Below are positions 16,839 through 24,343 of a stretch of DNA of 64,000 nucleotides, piece by piece. The notes beneath the pieces were generated by a model. It was not told the origin of the DNA and did no database searches. It saw nothing but the letters and a program-made list of their open reading frames with translations. Numbering within the stretch: the first letter of the stretch is position 1; every line of letters starts with the position of its first letter. Position numbers and translations under genes: made by a program. The stretch comes from Paeniglutamicibacter antarcticus. Lineage in GTDB: Bacteria > Actinomycetota > Actinomycetes > Actinomycetales > Micrococcaceae. The stretch lies in assembly GCF_900010755.1 (NCBI RefSeq), contig NZ_CZJT01000079.1:1-64000 (forward strand), read 5' to 3'.

Positions 16839-17348
16839 ATGACCCTCGAAAACGACTTGACCCCCAACACCCTGCGCAATGTTTTCGCCCAACACCCCTC
16901 GGGCATCGCCGCACTGTGCGCCATTGTCGATGGTGAACCGCAGGGCATCGTCGCCTCCACGTTTACCGTTGGCGTCTCGATGGATCCTCCGCTGGTGATG
17001 TTCGCAGTCCAAAACAACTCAAACACCTGGCCGATCGTCCGATCCAACGCCCGCATCGGGGTCTCGGTGCTCAGCGAAAAAAATGAGGGCGTATGCCGCC
17101 AGATCGCTTCCAAGTCGGGGGACCGCTTCGCCGGGTTGCGCCTGGATTCCACCGACGAGGGTGCGCTGCTGCTCCATGACGCAAGCCTGTGGCTTGATTG
17201 CTCGGTGGAGCAAGAGATTTCCGCCGGCGACCACCATGTAGTGCTGTTGCGCGTGCATGGCCACCAGACGCACGCGGAAGCCAACTCCCCGCTGGTCTTC
17301 CACGGCTCGTCGTTCCGTCGCCTGGAAGCCGAGCAGCTGGTTTCCTAG
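16839..17348 (+). CDS. Flavin reductase-family protein under a SAM-IV riboswitch
   Basis: About 169 residues with the flavin-reductase-like (FMN-binding split-barrel) fold. It opens with LRNVFAQHPSGIAALCA, then GIVASTFTVGVSMDPPLVMF with the S-T-F/S-P-P-L flavin-binding loop, and FAGLRLDSTDEGALLL. Such proteins reduce FMN or FAD with NAD(P)H, often for a partner monooxygenase. ATG 16839 has AAGGA 7 nt upstream; upstream TTG 16791 and ATG 16818 are possible but poorly supported. Because a SAM-IV riboswitch precedes it, I infer a role in organosulfur or methionine-related metabolism. No monooxygenase gene is adjacent. Confidence 0.88.
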   Translation: MTLENDLTPNTLRNVFAQHPSGIAALCAIVDGEPQGIVASTFTVGVSMDPPLVMFAVQNNSNTWPIVRSNARIGVSVLSEKNEGVCRQIASKSGDRFAGLRLDSTDEGALLLHDASLWLDCSVEQEISAGDHHVVLLRVHGHQTHAEANSPLVFHGSSFRRLEAEQLVS

Positions 17349-17370
17349 CGCGCATCTACCGCACGCGCAC

Positions 17371-17435
17371 GGTCCGCTGAGGGCTTGCGATCCACTCCTG
17401 AAGCTGGATCGCAAGTTCTCAGGCGGGCCCTTTTT
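17371..17435 (+). terminator. Intrinsic terminator after the flavin reductase
   Basis: A long stem pairs CTTGCGATCCA (17384-17394) with TGGATCGCAAG (17405-17415). It extends outward through CTGAG/CTCAG and GGTCCGC/GCGGGCC with a few G-U pairs. It is followed by TTTTT at 17431-17435. Confidence 0.85.
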
Positions 17436-17471
17436 GTTGGTCTTGCCGCGACGAGTCGACAGCCTGTGCGG

Positions 17472-17897
17472 CTACGAGGGGTCGTGGATGACCTGCATCA
17501 TGTGACGGTATCCGTCCTTGGCCAGCTCCGTGAGGACCCCGAGGTCAACGTCGGCGAGCTTGTTGACATACAGGCACCCGGCGCCGCGTTTGTGCTTGCC
17601 GAGCTTCGCCAGCAACCCTTCGGACTCTGGAGCAATGGTCAGGCCGTAGAGGGCCAGGCTTGCCGACCGAGGTGAAAAGCCGATGGCCGCGGCGTCGCCC
17701 TCCCGCCCTGAATCGTATTTGTAGTGGTAAGTGTCGAATCCAATAATGGTCGGCCCCCACATTCGGGCCGGCTGCCCCGTGATTTCTTCCATCATTTCCA
17801 GCAGGACCTGTGCATCCGCTCTCCTGACCGGGTGTTCGAGTGCAGCTATGAACTCGTGCGGATCAACCTCTGTGGGGATGGTTTTATTAGTGGCCAT
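17472..17897 (-). CDS. DUF1801 domain protein
   Basis: About 141 residues starting MATNKTIPTEVDPHEF. The body has the DUF1801 (YdhG/Rv-like, PF08818) features: VLLEMMEEITGQPARMWGP, then GFDTYHYKYDSGREGD, then LYGLTIAPESEGLLAKLG and CLYVNKLADVDL. The family is small and of unknown biochemical role. The start at 17897 was chosen because the domain begins there; an upstream start would add 21 unsupported residues. It points away from dnaB, and the shared 514-nt gap contains the DnaA boxes. Confidence 0.85.
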   Translation of the reverse strand: MATNKTIPTEVDPHEFIAALEHPVRRADAQVLLEMMEEITGQPARMWGPTIIGFDTYHYKYDSGREGDAAAIGFSPRSASLALYGLTIAPESEGLLAKLGKHKRGAGCLYVNKLADVDLGVLTELAKDGYRHMMQVIHDPS

Positions 17898-18411
17898 GCA
17901 TGCCAGTATTTCAGCGCCCAACAAGCTCATCAAGCACTTTAATCCCCAGAAATCAGCCAAGGTTGTGGAAGGCTGTGGATAGATTGTGGGTAACCGAGGA
18001 ATTCACCTGCGGTTAACCGCGGAATCTCGGGGTTTTTGTGTGTATAACCCTGCTTTGCATCGAAACAATCTGTGGATAACTACTTTCTATCCACAGGGGC
18101 GAATTTGAATAACACCTTGTCAAGTGCCATTTGTGAATTATAAAAGGCGGTAATCCACAATGTTCTCCCCAGACTGTGCACACAACACGCCGTAAGGTTC
18201 ACAGGTTATGCACAACCCCTGTGGATAACGGTGTTGGGTTTGAAGCAAATGGGGTCTAAGGTGACACTGTTCCCCACCTATTTCCACAGGCTCGCGGTGT
18301 CTCTTCGCACACGTGAGATTGGACGTACCAAAAGGTCGGCCACGCCTGAGACACTGAGGTAGGAAATGACGCGGAAAACCTGGGAACCCGCGAAGCTTGA
18401 AGGGAAAGCCC
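17898..18411. other. 514-bp non-coding region rich in DnaA boxes
   Basis: This gap between the divergent DUF1801 and dnaB genes holds no convincing gene. It contains two exact DnaA boxes and several one-mismatch boxes within 17974-18228. An AT-rich stretch occurs around 18100-18145 (for example TTTGTGAATTATAAAA). It is unlike any other intergenic region in the window. A 96-residue antisense frame (18138-18428) is not supported. Confidence 0.7.
17974..18228. promoter_or_regulatory. Cluster of DnaA boxes upstream of dnaB
   Basis: Matches to TGTGGATAA or its complement TTATCCACA are: TGTGGATAA at 18071-18079 and 18220-18228 (exact); and, with one mismatch, TGTGGATAG 17974-17982, TGTGGGTAA 17985-17993, TGTGTATAA 18039-18047, CTATCCACA 18087-18095, TAATCCACA 18151-18159 and TTATGCACA 18206-18214. 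Eight sites on both strands in 255 bp is far above chance by eye. The cluster could regulate dnaB, titrate DnaA, or act in origin function. Confidence 0.75.
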
Positions 18412-19785
18412 GTGTCGCTAGCGAACATCGAAAAGAACTCTGAATCTTCCGATTCAGCCTACGGACGCACTCCGCCGCAGGACCTCGTTGCCGAACAGAG
18501 TGTGCTCGGCGGCATGATGCTCTCCAAGGATGCCATTGCGGACTGCGTGGAAGTCCTTCGAGGCCTCGACTTCTACCGCCCGGCGCATGAGGCAATCTAC
18601 GAAGCAATCATCGACCTCTACGGCCGCGGCGAACCCGCCGATGCAGTGACGGTCTCGGACCTTCTGACCAAGCGCGGTGAAATCACCCGTATTGGTGGAC
18701 CTGCCTACCTGCACACGCTGATCCAGTCGGTGCCAACTGCTGCCAACGCCGGCTTCTACGCCGAAATCGTTCGCGAGCGCGCGGTCCTGCGTCGCTTGGT
18801 CGACGCCGGAACCAAGATCGTCCAGCTCGGCTACTCACAGGATGGCGAAGTCGATGCGATCGTCAACGAGGCCCAAGCCGAGGTCTACAAGGTCGCAGAA
18901 CGCCGCACCGCGGAAGACTACGTGCCGCTGCGCGACATCATCGAAGGCACCGTTGATGAAATCGAATCCGCAGGTTCCCGTGGCGAGGGCATGACCGGTG
19001 TTCCCACCGGATTCTACGAACTCGATGAGCTAACCCAGGGTCTGCACGGCGGCCAGATGATCGTCATCGCGGCCCGCCCGGCCGTTGGGAAAAGTACATT
19101 TGCTTTAGATTTTGCCAGGTCAGCGGCCATTAAGAACAATATGACCGCAGTTTTCTTCTCCCTGGAAATGGGACGAAACGAAATTGCCATGCGTCTGCTC
19201 TCCGCCGAGGCGAGCATCGCATTGCAGAACTTGCGTAAGGGTACTATCAAGGACGAAGAATGGTCCAAGATCGCCACGACCATGGGCCGACTCAATGACG
19301 CGCCGTTGTTCATCGATGATTCCCCGAACATGTCGCTGATGGAAATCCGCGCGAAATGCCGACGTTTGAAGCAGAAACACGACCTCAAGCTCGTGGTGCT
19401 GGACTACCTGCAGCTGATGAGCTCCGGCAAGAAGGTCGAGTCGCGCCAGCAGGAAGTTTCCGAGTTCTCCCGTGCACTGAAGCTGCTCGCCAAGGAACTG
19501 AACGTTCCGGTCATTGCACTCTCGCAGCTGAACCGTGGTTCGGAACAACGTACTGACAAGAAGCCGATGATCTCTGACCTTCGTGAGTCCGGATCCATTG
19601 AGCAGGATGCCGACATGGTCATCCTGCTTCACCGTGAAGATATTTACGACAAGGAGTCGGCTCGCGCCGGCGAAGCCGACGTGATCGTGGCAAAGCACCG
19701 TAACGGCCCGACCAAGACGATGGTGGTGGCGTTCCAGGGCCACTACTCGCGCTTCAACAACATGGCGCAAGAAGGCGGGATGTAA
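18412..19785 (+). CDS. dnaB: Replicative DNA helicase
   Basis: A 457-residue hexameric helicase. The N-terminal domain opens with PPQDLVAEQSVLGGMMLS. The C-terminal RecA-like domain has Walker A ARPAVGKST (GKST at about 226-229), Walker B LVVLDYLQLM, and the later motifs LSQLNRGSEQR and DLRESGSIEQDAD. It unwinds DNA at the fork. GTG 18412 is chosen because AAGGGA lies 6 nt upstream; TTG 18397 is less likely. No intein is present. A patch around the P-loop (19081-19140) is clearly lower in GC and uses rare codons such as TTA. A DnaA-box cluster lies just upstream. Confidence 0.96.
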   Translation: MSLANIEKNSESSDSAYGRTPPQDLVAEQSVLGGMMLSKDAIADCVEVLRGLDFYRPAHEAIYEAIIDLYGRGEPADAVTVSDLLTKRGEITRIGGPAYLHTLIQSVPTAANAGFYAEIVRERAVLRRLVDAGTKIVQLGYSQDGEVDAIVNEAQAEVYKVAERRTAEDYVPLRDIIEGTVDEIESAGSRGEGMTGVPTGFYELDELTQGLHGGQMIVIAARPAVGKSTFALDFARSAAIKNNMTAVFFSLEMGRNEIAMRLLSAEASIALQNLRKGTIKDEEWSKIATTMGRLNDAPLFIDDSPNMSLMEIRAKCRRLKQKHDLKLVVLDYLQLMSSGKKVESRQQEVSEFSRALKLLAKELNVPVIALSQLNRGSEQRTDKKPMISDLRESGSIEQDADMVILLHREDIYDKESARAGEADVIVAKHRNGPTKTMVVAFQGHYSRFNNMAQEGGM

Positions 19786-19793
19786 TAATCCCC

Positions 19794-19845
19794 AACGCAG
19801 TGGTGCGGCCACTCCCGGAACCGGGCGTGGCCGCACCACTGCGTT
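19794..19845 (+). terminator. Terminator after dnaB
   Basis: AACGCAGTGGTGCGGCCAC (19794-19812) is perfectly complementary to 19827-19845. The loop itself can fold as CCCGG-AA-CCGGG. No long T-run follows (AAACGACTTTTC), so it may act in both directions, also closing the minus-strand pseudogene region. Confidence 0.75.
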
Positions 19846-19870
19846 AAACGACTTTTCGGGCTGCGTGGAT

Positions 19871-20308
19871 CTATGCCCGCGCTTCGGCAAAGGCCTTGAA
19901 GGCGTTCATCGTTTTCAGGTTTTGCTTCTCGAACGTCGAGCCGAAAAGCAAGGCGACCACCTTCATGAACCCAGAGAATTTGAAGGTGTTGTGGGCGACC
20001 CAGCGGGTGGAGGTGCCACCCAGATCATGGAATTCATTCCTGCAGGCGTTGTAGACTCCCTTGGCTTCATAGGTGCCATCGAAGGCCTCGGGCAAATCGC
20101 GCCGCGTCACCGTTTCGATTATCTCCATGGTGCCCCGGCCCTGCCTGTACAGGATTCGGGAGACGGCTCCGGGTTGGCCCGGCGTGCCTGAAACGGCTTC
20201 GAAGTACAGCAGCCCTTACTGCCAAAGCTAGAGGTTTTCGGGTTCGTCGAACAGCTCAATGAACCGTTCCCGGGGGATGCCCACGGTGATTTCGTTGGTG
20301 AACTCCAT
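19871..20308 (-). pseudogene. SRPBCC-family protein gene broken by two in-frame stops
   Basis: Reading from ATG 20308 gives MEFTNEITVGIPRERFIELF, DEPENL, stop, LWQ, stop, GLLYFEAVSGTPGQPG and on to a normal C-terminus ending FAEARA, 145 codons in one unbroken frame. The fold is the START/SRPBCC (polyketide cyclase-like) type, where intact relatives read like ENMKKWQPGL at this place. The stops are TAG at 20228-20230 and TAA at 20216-20218, replacing residues 27 and 31. A good -10 box (TAGGCT) is still present 7 nt from the ATG. The downstream ATG at 20128 could yield an 85-residue fragment. Confidence 0.8.
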
Positions 20309-20315
20309 GCCGGAA

Positions 20316-20321
20316 AGCCTA
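20316..20321 (-). promoter_or_regulatory. -10 box (TAGGCT) of the SRPBCC pseudogene
   Basis: On the minus strand TAGGCT is followed by 7 nt and ATG 20308. The promoter looks intact although the gene is broken. Confidence 0.4.
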
Positions 20322-20417
20322 CCGGCGACGGACCCCGTTTAGGAATGGGAGAAATCGAAAAAACCTTTGATGACAAGCCCCTCCGCGGCGGATGCGACGG
20401 AAGAAAAGCGCAGCCTT

Positions 20418-20423
20418 TAAGCT
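20418..20423 (+). promoter_or_regulatory. -10 box (TAAGCT) of the MFS gene
   Basis: TAAGCT ends 6 nt before ATG 20430, predicting a leaderless transcript. There is no Shine-Dalgarno sequence. Confidence 0.4.
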
Positions 20424-20429
20424 CTAACC

Positions 20430-21833
20430 ATGTCGTTGCCTGCTGCGGCCCCCGGTACACACCTGCCGATGGGCCTTTTCACTCCCCAGTACCGTTGGGT
20501 CACCCTCGGAATGTTCTCCCTGGTGTTCCTGGTTGCCTTCGAATCATTGGCTGTCACGACGGTCATGCCGTTGGTCAGCAGGGACCTGGACGGTGCCTCG
20601 ATGTATGCACTGGCGTTCGCCGCACCCATGGCCAGCGGTGTCATTGGCATGGTTGCCGCCGGCGGTTGGTCTGACCGCAAGGGTCCGACCGGACCGCTTT
20701 ATGCTTCCTCAATCGTCTTCGTGATCGGCTTGTTGTTGTGTGGGTTGGCGCCGAGCATGCAGGCACTGGTGGTGGGCCGCCTGATCCAGGGCCTCGGGGG
20801 AGGAGCGATCACCGTGGCCCTGTACGTGGTGGTGGCACGCGTCTATGCTCCTCGCCTGCACCCCAAGATTTTTGCCGCATTCGCCGCGGCCTGGGTCATC
20901 CCCTCCATGATCGGCCCGTTTGCTGCAGGGCTTGCCGCGCAAACCATCGGTTGGCGCTGGGTGTTCCTGGGTGTGGTCGGACTCGTGGCGCTGGCCATGC
21001 TGGCGGTGGTCCCGTCACTGCGTGGATTGTCGGGCGGGGAAAACCCGGGCAATAAATTTGCGTGGAAACCGCTGGGCTGGGCAGCATTGGCCGCAACCGC
21101 GGCGCTTGCCATGAACCTGCTGGCCGATGTGCCCGGTGTGGGAACGTGGTTGATGCTGCTGTCCTTGGTGCTGGTGCTCATTGCCGTGCGCCAGCTGTTC
21201 CCACGCAAGACCCTGCTGGCCGGACGCGGGCTGCCGTCCACCATCTTGGTGCGTGGCCTGGCGGCTGCTGCGTTCTTCGGTACCGAGGTGTACCTGCCGT
21301 ACCTGCTGATGGACCGTTATGGTCTTTCGCCGGCCGTGGCCGGCTTGGCGCTGACCGGTGCCGCGGTCTTCTGGTCCATCGGATCTGCCATCCAGGGCCG
21401 CATGGGCGAAACGTTGGCCAACGAACGCGCAATGTTCATCGGTGCCGTGCTGGGCGTTATCGCCATTGCCGTGGTCTGGGGAACCGCGGCCTTGCATTGG
21501 CCCGCCTTCGTGGCGATCGGCATTTGGGCCCTCGGCGGCGCCGGAATGGGCCTGGTGTTTCCGCGGCAGAACGTGCACATGATCAAGCTTTCGACGACCC
21601 TGAACCAGGGCTTTAATTCCTCGGCATTGGCCATCTCCGACTCCATGGGATCGGCCCTTGCGCTGGCCGCCGGCGGGCTGATCTTTGCGGCCTTCAGCGG
21701 CAATGACTCGTTCGTTGCGGTCTTCGCCTTTACAACGCTCATCGGGCTGGCGCTGATCATCCTGACTCCGCGCACGCGCCCCTCCGCAGCAGCAACTTCT
21801 GCCCTTGAGGCGTCCAATAGACTCGAGGCATGA
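20430..21833 (+). CDS. MFS transporter, drug-efflux type
   Basis: A 467-residue membrane protein with about 12-14 hydrophobic segments. Motif A-like sequence AAGGWSDRKGPTG occurs after the second segment, and RLIQGLGGGAITVALYVVVA resembles the motif B/C region of DHA-type exporters. The start FTPQYRWVTLGMFSLVFLV and the TTVMPLVSRDL segment resemble DHA2/EmrB-like pumps. It probably exports small hydrophobic compounds by proton antiport. It overlaps the next small gene by 4 nt. Confidence 0.85.
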   Translation: MSLPAAAPGTHLPMGLFTPQYRWVTLGMFSLVFLVAFESLAVTTVMPLVSRDLDGASMYALAFAAPMASGVIGMVAAGGWSDRKGPTGPLYASSIVFVIGLLLCGLAPSMQALVVGRLIQGLGGGAITVALYVVVARVYAPRLHPKIFAAFAAAWVIPSMIGPFAAGLAAQTIGWRWVFLGVVGLVALAMLAVVPSLRGLSGGENPGNKFAWKPLGWAALAATAALAMNLLADVPGVGTWLMLLSLVLVLIAVRQLFPRKTLLAGRGLPSTILVRGLAAAAFFGTEVYLPYLLMDRYGLSPAVAGLALTGAAVFWSIGSAIQGRMGETLANERAMFIGAVLGVIAIAVVWGTAALHWPAFVAIGIWALGGAGMGLVFPRQNVHMIKLSTTLNQGFNSSALAISDSMGSALALAAGGLIFAAFSGNDSFVAVFAFTTLIGLALIILTPRTRPSAAATSALEASNRLEA

Positions 21834-22036
21834 GCGAACATGAACTCCCAATGATCGGCGCACCTGCCACACGGGCCTTGGCATCCGATGGCGTGGGATC
21901 CCTGGAACAGGCGGCCGCACTTGGCGAGACTGCTCTGCTGGCCATGCACGGAGTGGGTCCCAAAGCCATCAGGATCCTGCGTGAGGCTATACGGGAGATA
22001 GGCCTTGGAACTTGCCGAATGAAGACGCAGTGGTGA
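21830..22036 (+). CDS. Small helix-hairpin-helix-type protein
   Basis: A 68-residue protein starting MSEHELPMIGAPATRALA. The centre, SLEQAAALGETALLAMHGVG followed by PKAIRILREAI, matches a helix-hairpin-helix fold like the RNA polymerase alpha C-terminal domain, with the G-V-G-P-K-A turn. Proteins of this size are annotated as DNA-binding in related genomes. The ATG overlaps the MFS stop (ATGA), so it is co-translated with the pump. Its role there is unknown. Confidence 0.7.
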   Translation: MSEHELPMIGAPATRALASDGVGSLEQAAALGETALLAMHGVGPKAIRILREAIREIGLGTCRMKTQW

Positions 22037-22090
22037 AGACGCAGCATCAACAGACGCAGTATCGACCTAGGCTCCACACGAAGAACAACC

Positions 22091-22390
22091 ATGGATAAGG
22101 CACGACGAATGATGGCGACACCGGAACCCCAAGCACCGCTGGGCCGTTGGGTCACCGCGATCCTGCTCTTTGCGCTGACCAGCTGGGTCACCATCAGCGG
22201 CCTATTTGGCACCTCGGAGAACAGTTGGATTCCACGCAACGTGATCCTCAGCTGGGGCGTAGGCATCACAGCAGTACTTGCCGGCGCAGCAATCACCTAC
22301 GCAGTCATCGGTCAGAAGGGTTTTAACCGGGCCCGGGGCCTGCAGCAGGCCCCTGCGCATCCAGCGGCAAAGACCACCAAAAACAAGTAA
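22091..22390 (+). CDS. Hypothetical two-segment membrane protein
   Basis: A 99-residue protein with two hydrophobic segments (WVTAILLFALTSWVTISGLF and ILSWGVGITAVLAGAAITYA) and a basic, Lys-rich C-terminus (KTTKNK). I do not recognise a family. A -10-like TAGGCT at 22068-22073 would start the mRNA about 10 nt before the ATG, so the leader is very short and lacks a ribosome-binding site. It follows the HhH gene on the same strand. Confidence 0.6.
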   Translation: MDKARRMMATPEPQAPLGRWVTAILLFALTSWVTISGLFGTSENSWIPRNVILSWGVGITAVLAGAAITYAVIGQKGFNRARGLQQAPAHPAAKTTKNK

Positions 22391-22428
22391 CAGTCCTTGT
22401 GCAGGCGGCCCTATTTTCGGGAGCCGGA

Positions 22429-22767
22429 CTATGCCTGGGGCAGGATTTCCAAGTGCTGGTTCGTCGGCGCAACCAGGTGTTGGGCGTATTCGTCGGTGCG
22501 CTTGGTCGTGTAGGCCTTGATGTATGGGCATACGGCCACGATCTTGTGCCCGAGCGCAACGGTGTCTTCGAGCGCGAATGCGGCAAGCTTCCCTGCCAAT
22601 CCTTGCCCCGCGTAGGCTTCGTCAACCACAGTGTGGAAAAAGACGCGATCGATCCCGGTTCCGGTGTCCAGGTCCCGGTAATGGGCGGAACCAATGGCTT
22701 TGCCGTCATCCAGCAGTGTGTAGCGCTGCCTTTCGGCGACATGCTTGACTTCGATGATCCCGCTCAC
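22429..22767 (-). CDS. GNAT-like acetyltransferase, YjdJ type
   Basis: A 112-residue protein of the short COG2388 (YjdJ-like) acetyltransferase group. Strands RYTLLDDGKAIGSAHYRD and FFHTVVDEAYAGQGLAGKLA contain the Gln/Arg-x-x-Gly-x-Gly/Ala acetyl-CoA loop, followed by KIVAVCPYIKAY, the conserved C-P-Y/F motif. The substrate is unknown. Its ATG overlaps the stop of the RraB-like gene upstream (ATGA), so the two form an operon. Confidence 0.8.
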   Translation of the reverse strand: MSGIIEVKHVAERQRYTLLDDGKAIGSAHYRDLDTGTGIDRVFFHTVVDEAYAGQGLAGKLAAFALEDTVALGHKIVAVCPYIKAYTTKRTDEYAQHLVAPTNQHLEILPQA

Positions 22768-23168
22768 AGGTTCTCTCCCGACTCCGTTTGGCGCCCCAGC
22801 AGGCGGCTGAGGAAGCCCGGGGGCGGGGCGCCCTCGGGCATGATAAGAACGGCCCCGAAGTTGTCGTAGCGTCCTTCGTGTTGCTCATTGATCGCATAGA
22901 TGGCCCGCAGCGAATGCTCGGCACTGTGGGCATCCATTGCCTGTTCCTTGTACACGCGAATCGGGAAGCGTCCGTCGGTGTCCTGGCCCTCCGAGGCATC
23001 AACCGACCAGCCTGCACGTTCGAAGTGCGCGCAGGCATCCAACGCCTGACGTTGGGAAATGTAGGAAACGAAATGCTCCATTTCCCGTTTGGCCCCAAGC
23101 TGGTCGCCAATCGCCGAGCGGTCGCTCAGGGAGCGCCGCAACCGTTCAAGCTCTGCTTCCAGGGGCAT
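22764..23168 (-). CDS. RraB-family protein (ribonuclease E inhibitor-like)
   Basis: A 134-residue protein with the RraB/DUF695-like fold: QLGAKREMEHFVSYISQRQA, then FERAGWSVDASEGQDTDGRF and YDNFGAVLIMPEGAPPPGF. In Enterobacteria RraB binds RNase E and alters mRNA decay. Here the resemblance is at family level only; the function in Actinobacteria is not established to my knowledge. The N-terminal 30 residues are helical and charged. It is co-directional with pirin upstream and overlaps the GNAT gene downstream. Confidence 0.7.
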   Translation of the reverse strand: MPLEAELERLRRSLSDRSAIGDQLGAKREMEHFVSYISQRQALDACAHFERAGWSVDASEGQDTDGRFPIRVYKEQAMDAHSAEHSLRAIYAINEQHEGRYDNFGAVLIMPEGAPPPGFLSRLLGRQTESGENL

Positions 23169-23197
23169 TCGTTGTCCTTTCCAAGCTCGGGTGGTGC

Positions 23198-24205
23198 TTA
23201 GTCACGGGGCCGCAACCTGACGGTGGGCAGCACCGGGGCAGGCAGGGCTGCCGGTTCCCCGTCCGGGAACTCGCCAAAGCGCTTGACGGTTGCGTCCCCG
23301 GACTCGGCCCCGATTTCCGCCTGCCACTGTGCCCGGAACTTCACGATTTCCTCATGGGTCCGGCCCACGAAGTTCCACCACATCAAGATTTGTTCATGCA
23401 GCGGTTCGCCGCCGATCAGCAGCGCCCGCACCGGCGTATTGCCCGCGGTGAGAGTGATGGCCTGGTACCCGGCCGGCAGGAACGCAAGGTTGTCCAGCGG
23501 AAGGTCATCGGCATCGATTTTCAGGGATCCAGAGTCCAGCAGGATGCCGTGCTCATGGTGTGCCTTCAGCGCCACCTTGATCCGGGTTCCCGGTTCCATG
23601 AGGATTTCAGCACCCACGAGTTCCGTGTGGGTGGCCACGGGGGAGATCGAATAGTGTTCGGCGCCGGTGGTGCCCGAGACGCTCAACGAGCCAAGGAAAA
23701 CCCGCACGTTCCAGTCTCCGGTGCCCATGGGTTCGGGTTTGAAGTGCGCGAACGTGGGGGCCATGTGCCGTGCCTTGTCCGGCAACGCGATCCACAATTG
23801 GGCGCCGTGCAGGACTGTGGTTTCCGGTGTGGAGAATTCCGAGTGGCTGATGCCGCGGCCCGCGGTCATCAGGTTGACCTCCCCGGGGCGGACCATGGCG
23901 TGGAAGCCTGCCGAATCGCGGTGTTCGATTTCCCCGGTGAAGAGCCAGGAAACTGTTTGTAACCCGGTGTGCGGGTGGCGCGGAACGCGCATGCCGCCGG
24001 ATTCGCCCATGGGGTCCGGGCCGTAGTGGTCAAGGAAGCACCACGCGCCGATGAGGCTTCGTTGTTTCTGTGGCAGGGTCCGGCGCACGTCCATGGCTCG
24101 CGGTCCGCCCAGCGGGACGTTGCGCGGGGCCAGCAGTTCGATGGCAGCGCACGCATGGTGGTCGCTGCAGACTACTTCTTCCGGTGCGGTCTCCAGGTTG
24201 CTCAT
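23198..24205 (-). CDS. Pirin-family bicupin protein
   Basis: A 335-residue protein of the pirin family. The first cupin has the metal-binding signature PHPHTGLQTVSWLFTGEIEH and the pirin marker HYGPDPMGESGGMRVPRHPH. Then come the conserved GEVNLMTAGRGISHSE and the second cupin (GILLDSGSLKIDADDLP). Pirins are iron-binding nuclear or cytoplasmic proteins; bacterial members act as quercetinase-like dioxygenases or regulators. A leaderless start is likely, as TAGGCT lies 6 nt before the ATG on the minus strand. Confidence 0.9.
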   Translation of the reverse strand: MSNLETAPEEVVCSDHHACAAIELLAPRNVPLGGPRAMDVRRTLPQKQRSLIGAWCFLDHYGPDPMGESGGMRVPRHPHTGLQTVSWLFTGEIEHRDSAGFHAMVRPGEVNLMTAGRGISHSEFSTPETTVLHGAQLWIALPDKARHMAPTFAHFKPEPMGTGDWNVRVFLGSLSVSGTTGAEHYSISPVATHTELVGAEILMEPGTRIKVALKAHHEHGILLDSGSLKIDADDLPLDNLAFLPAGYQAITLTAGNTPVRALLIGGEPLHEQILMWWNFVGRTHEEIVKFRAQWQAEIGAESGDATVKRFGEFPDGEPAALPAPVLPTVRLRPRD

Positions 24206-24211
24206 GATCCC

Positions 24212-24217
24212 AGCCTA
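24212..24217 (-). promoter_or_regulatory. -10 box (TAGGCT) of the pirin gene
   Basis: On the minus strand TAGGCT is followed by 6 nt and ATG 24205, predicting a leaderless mRNA. Confidence 0.45.
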
Positions 24218-24343
24218 ATGCCGGGAGCATGATCCGGCACCCCCCCCATCCATTCGGCGAAACCGCCACGGCGGAGGTTCCGGGTTGCCGGGCACCGCTA
24301 ATGCTGGACGTCCGTGAAACCAGGTCCCGGAACACGGAGCCCA

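Noticed and set aside
17974..18228. Calling the DnaA-box cluster the chromosomal oriC
   Set aside because: dnaA, dnaN, recF and rpmH are not in the window, so the claim cannot be supported; reported instead as a box cluster.
24240..24247. Run of eight C residues upstream of pirin
   Set aside because: Could matter for phase variation, but it lies outside any gene and upstream of the predicted transcription start; no supporting pattern.
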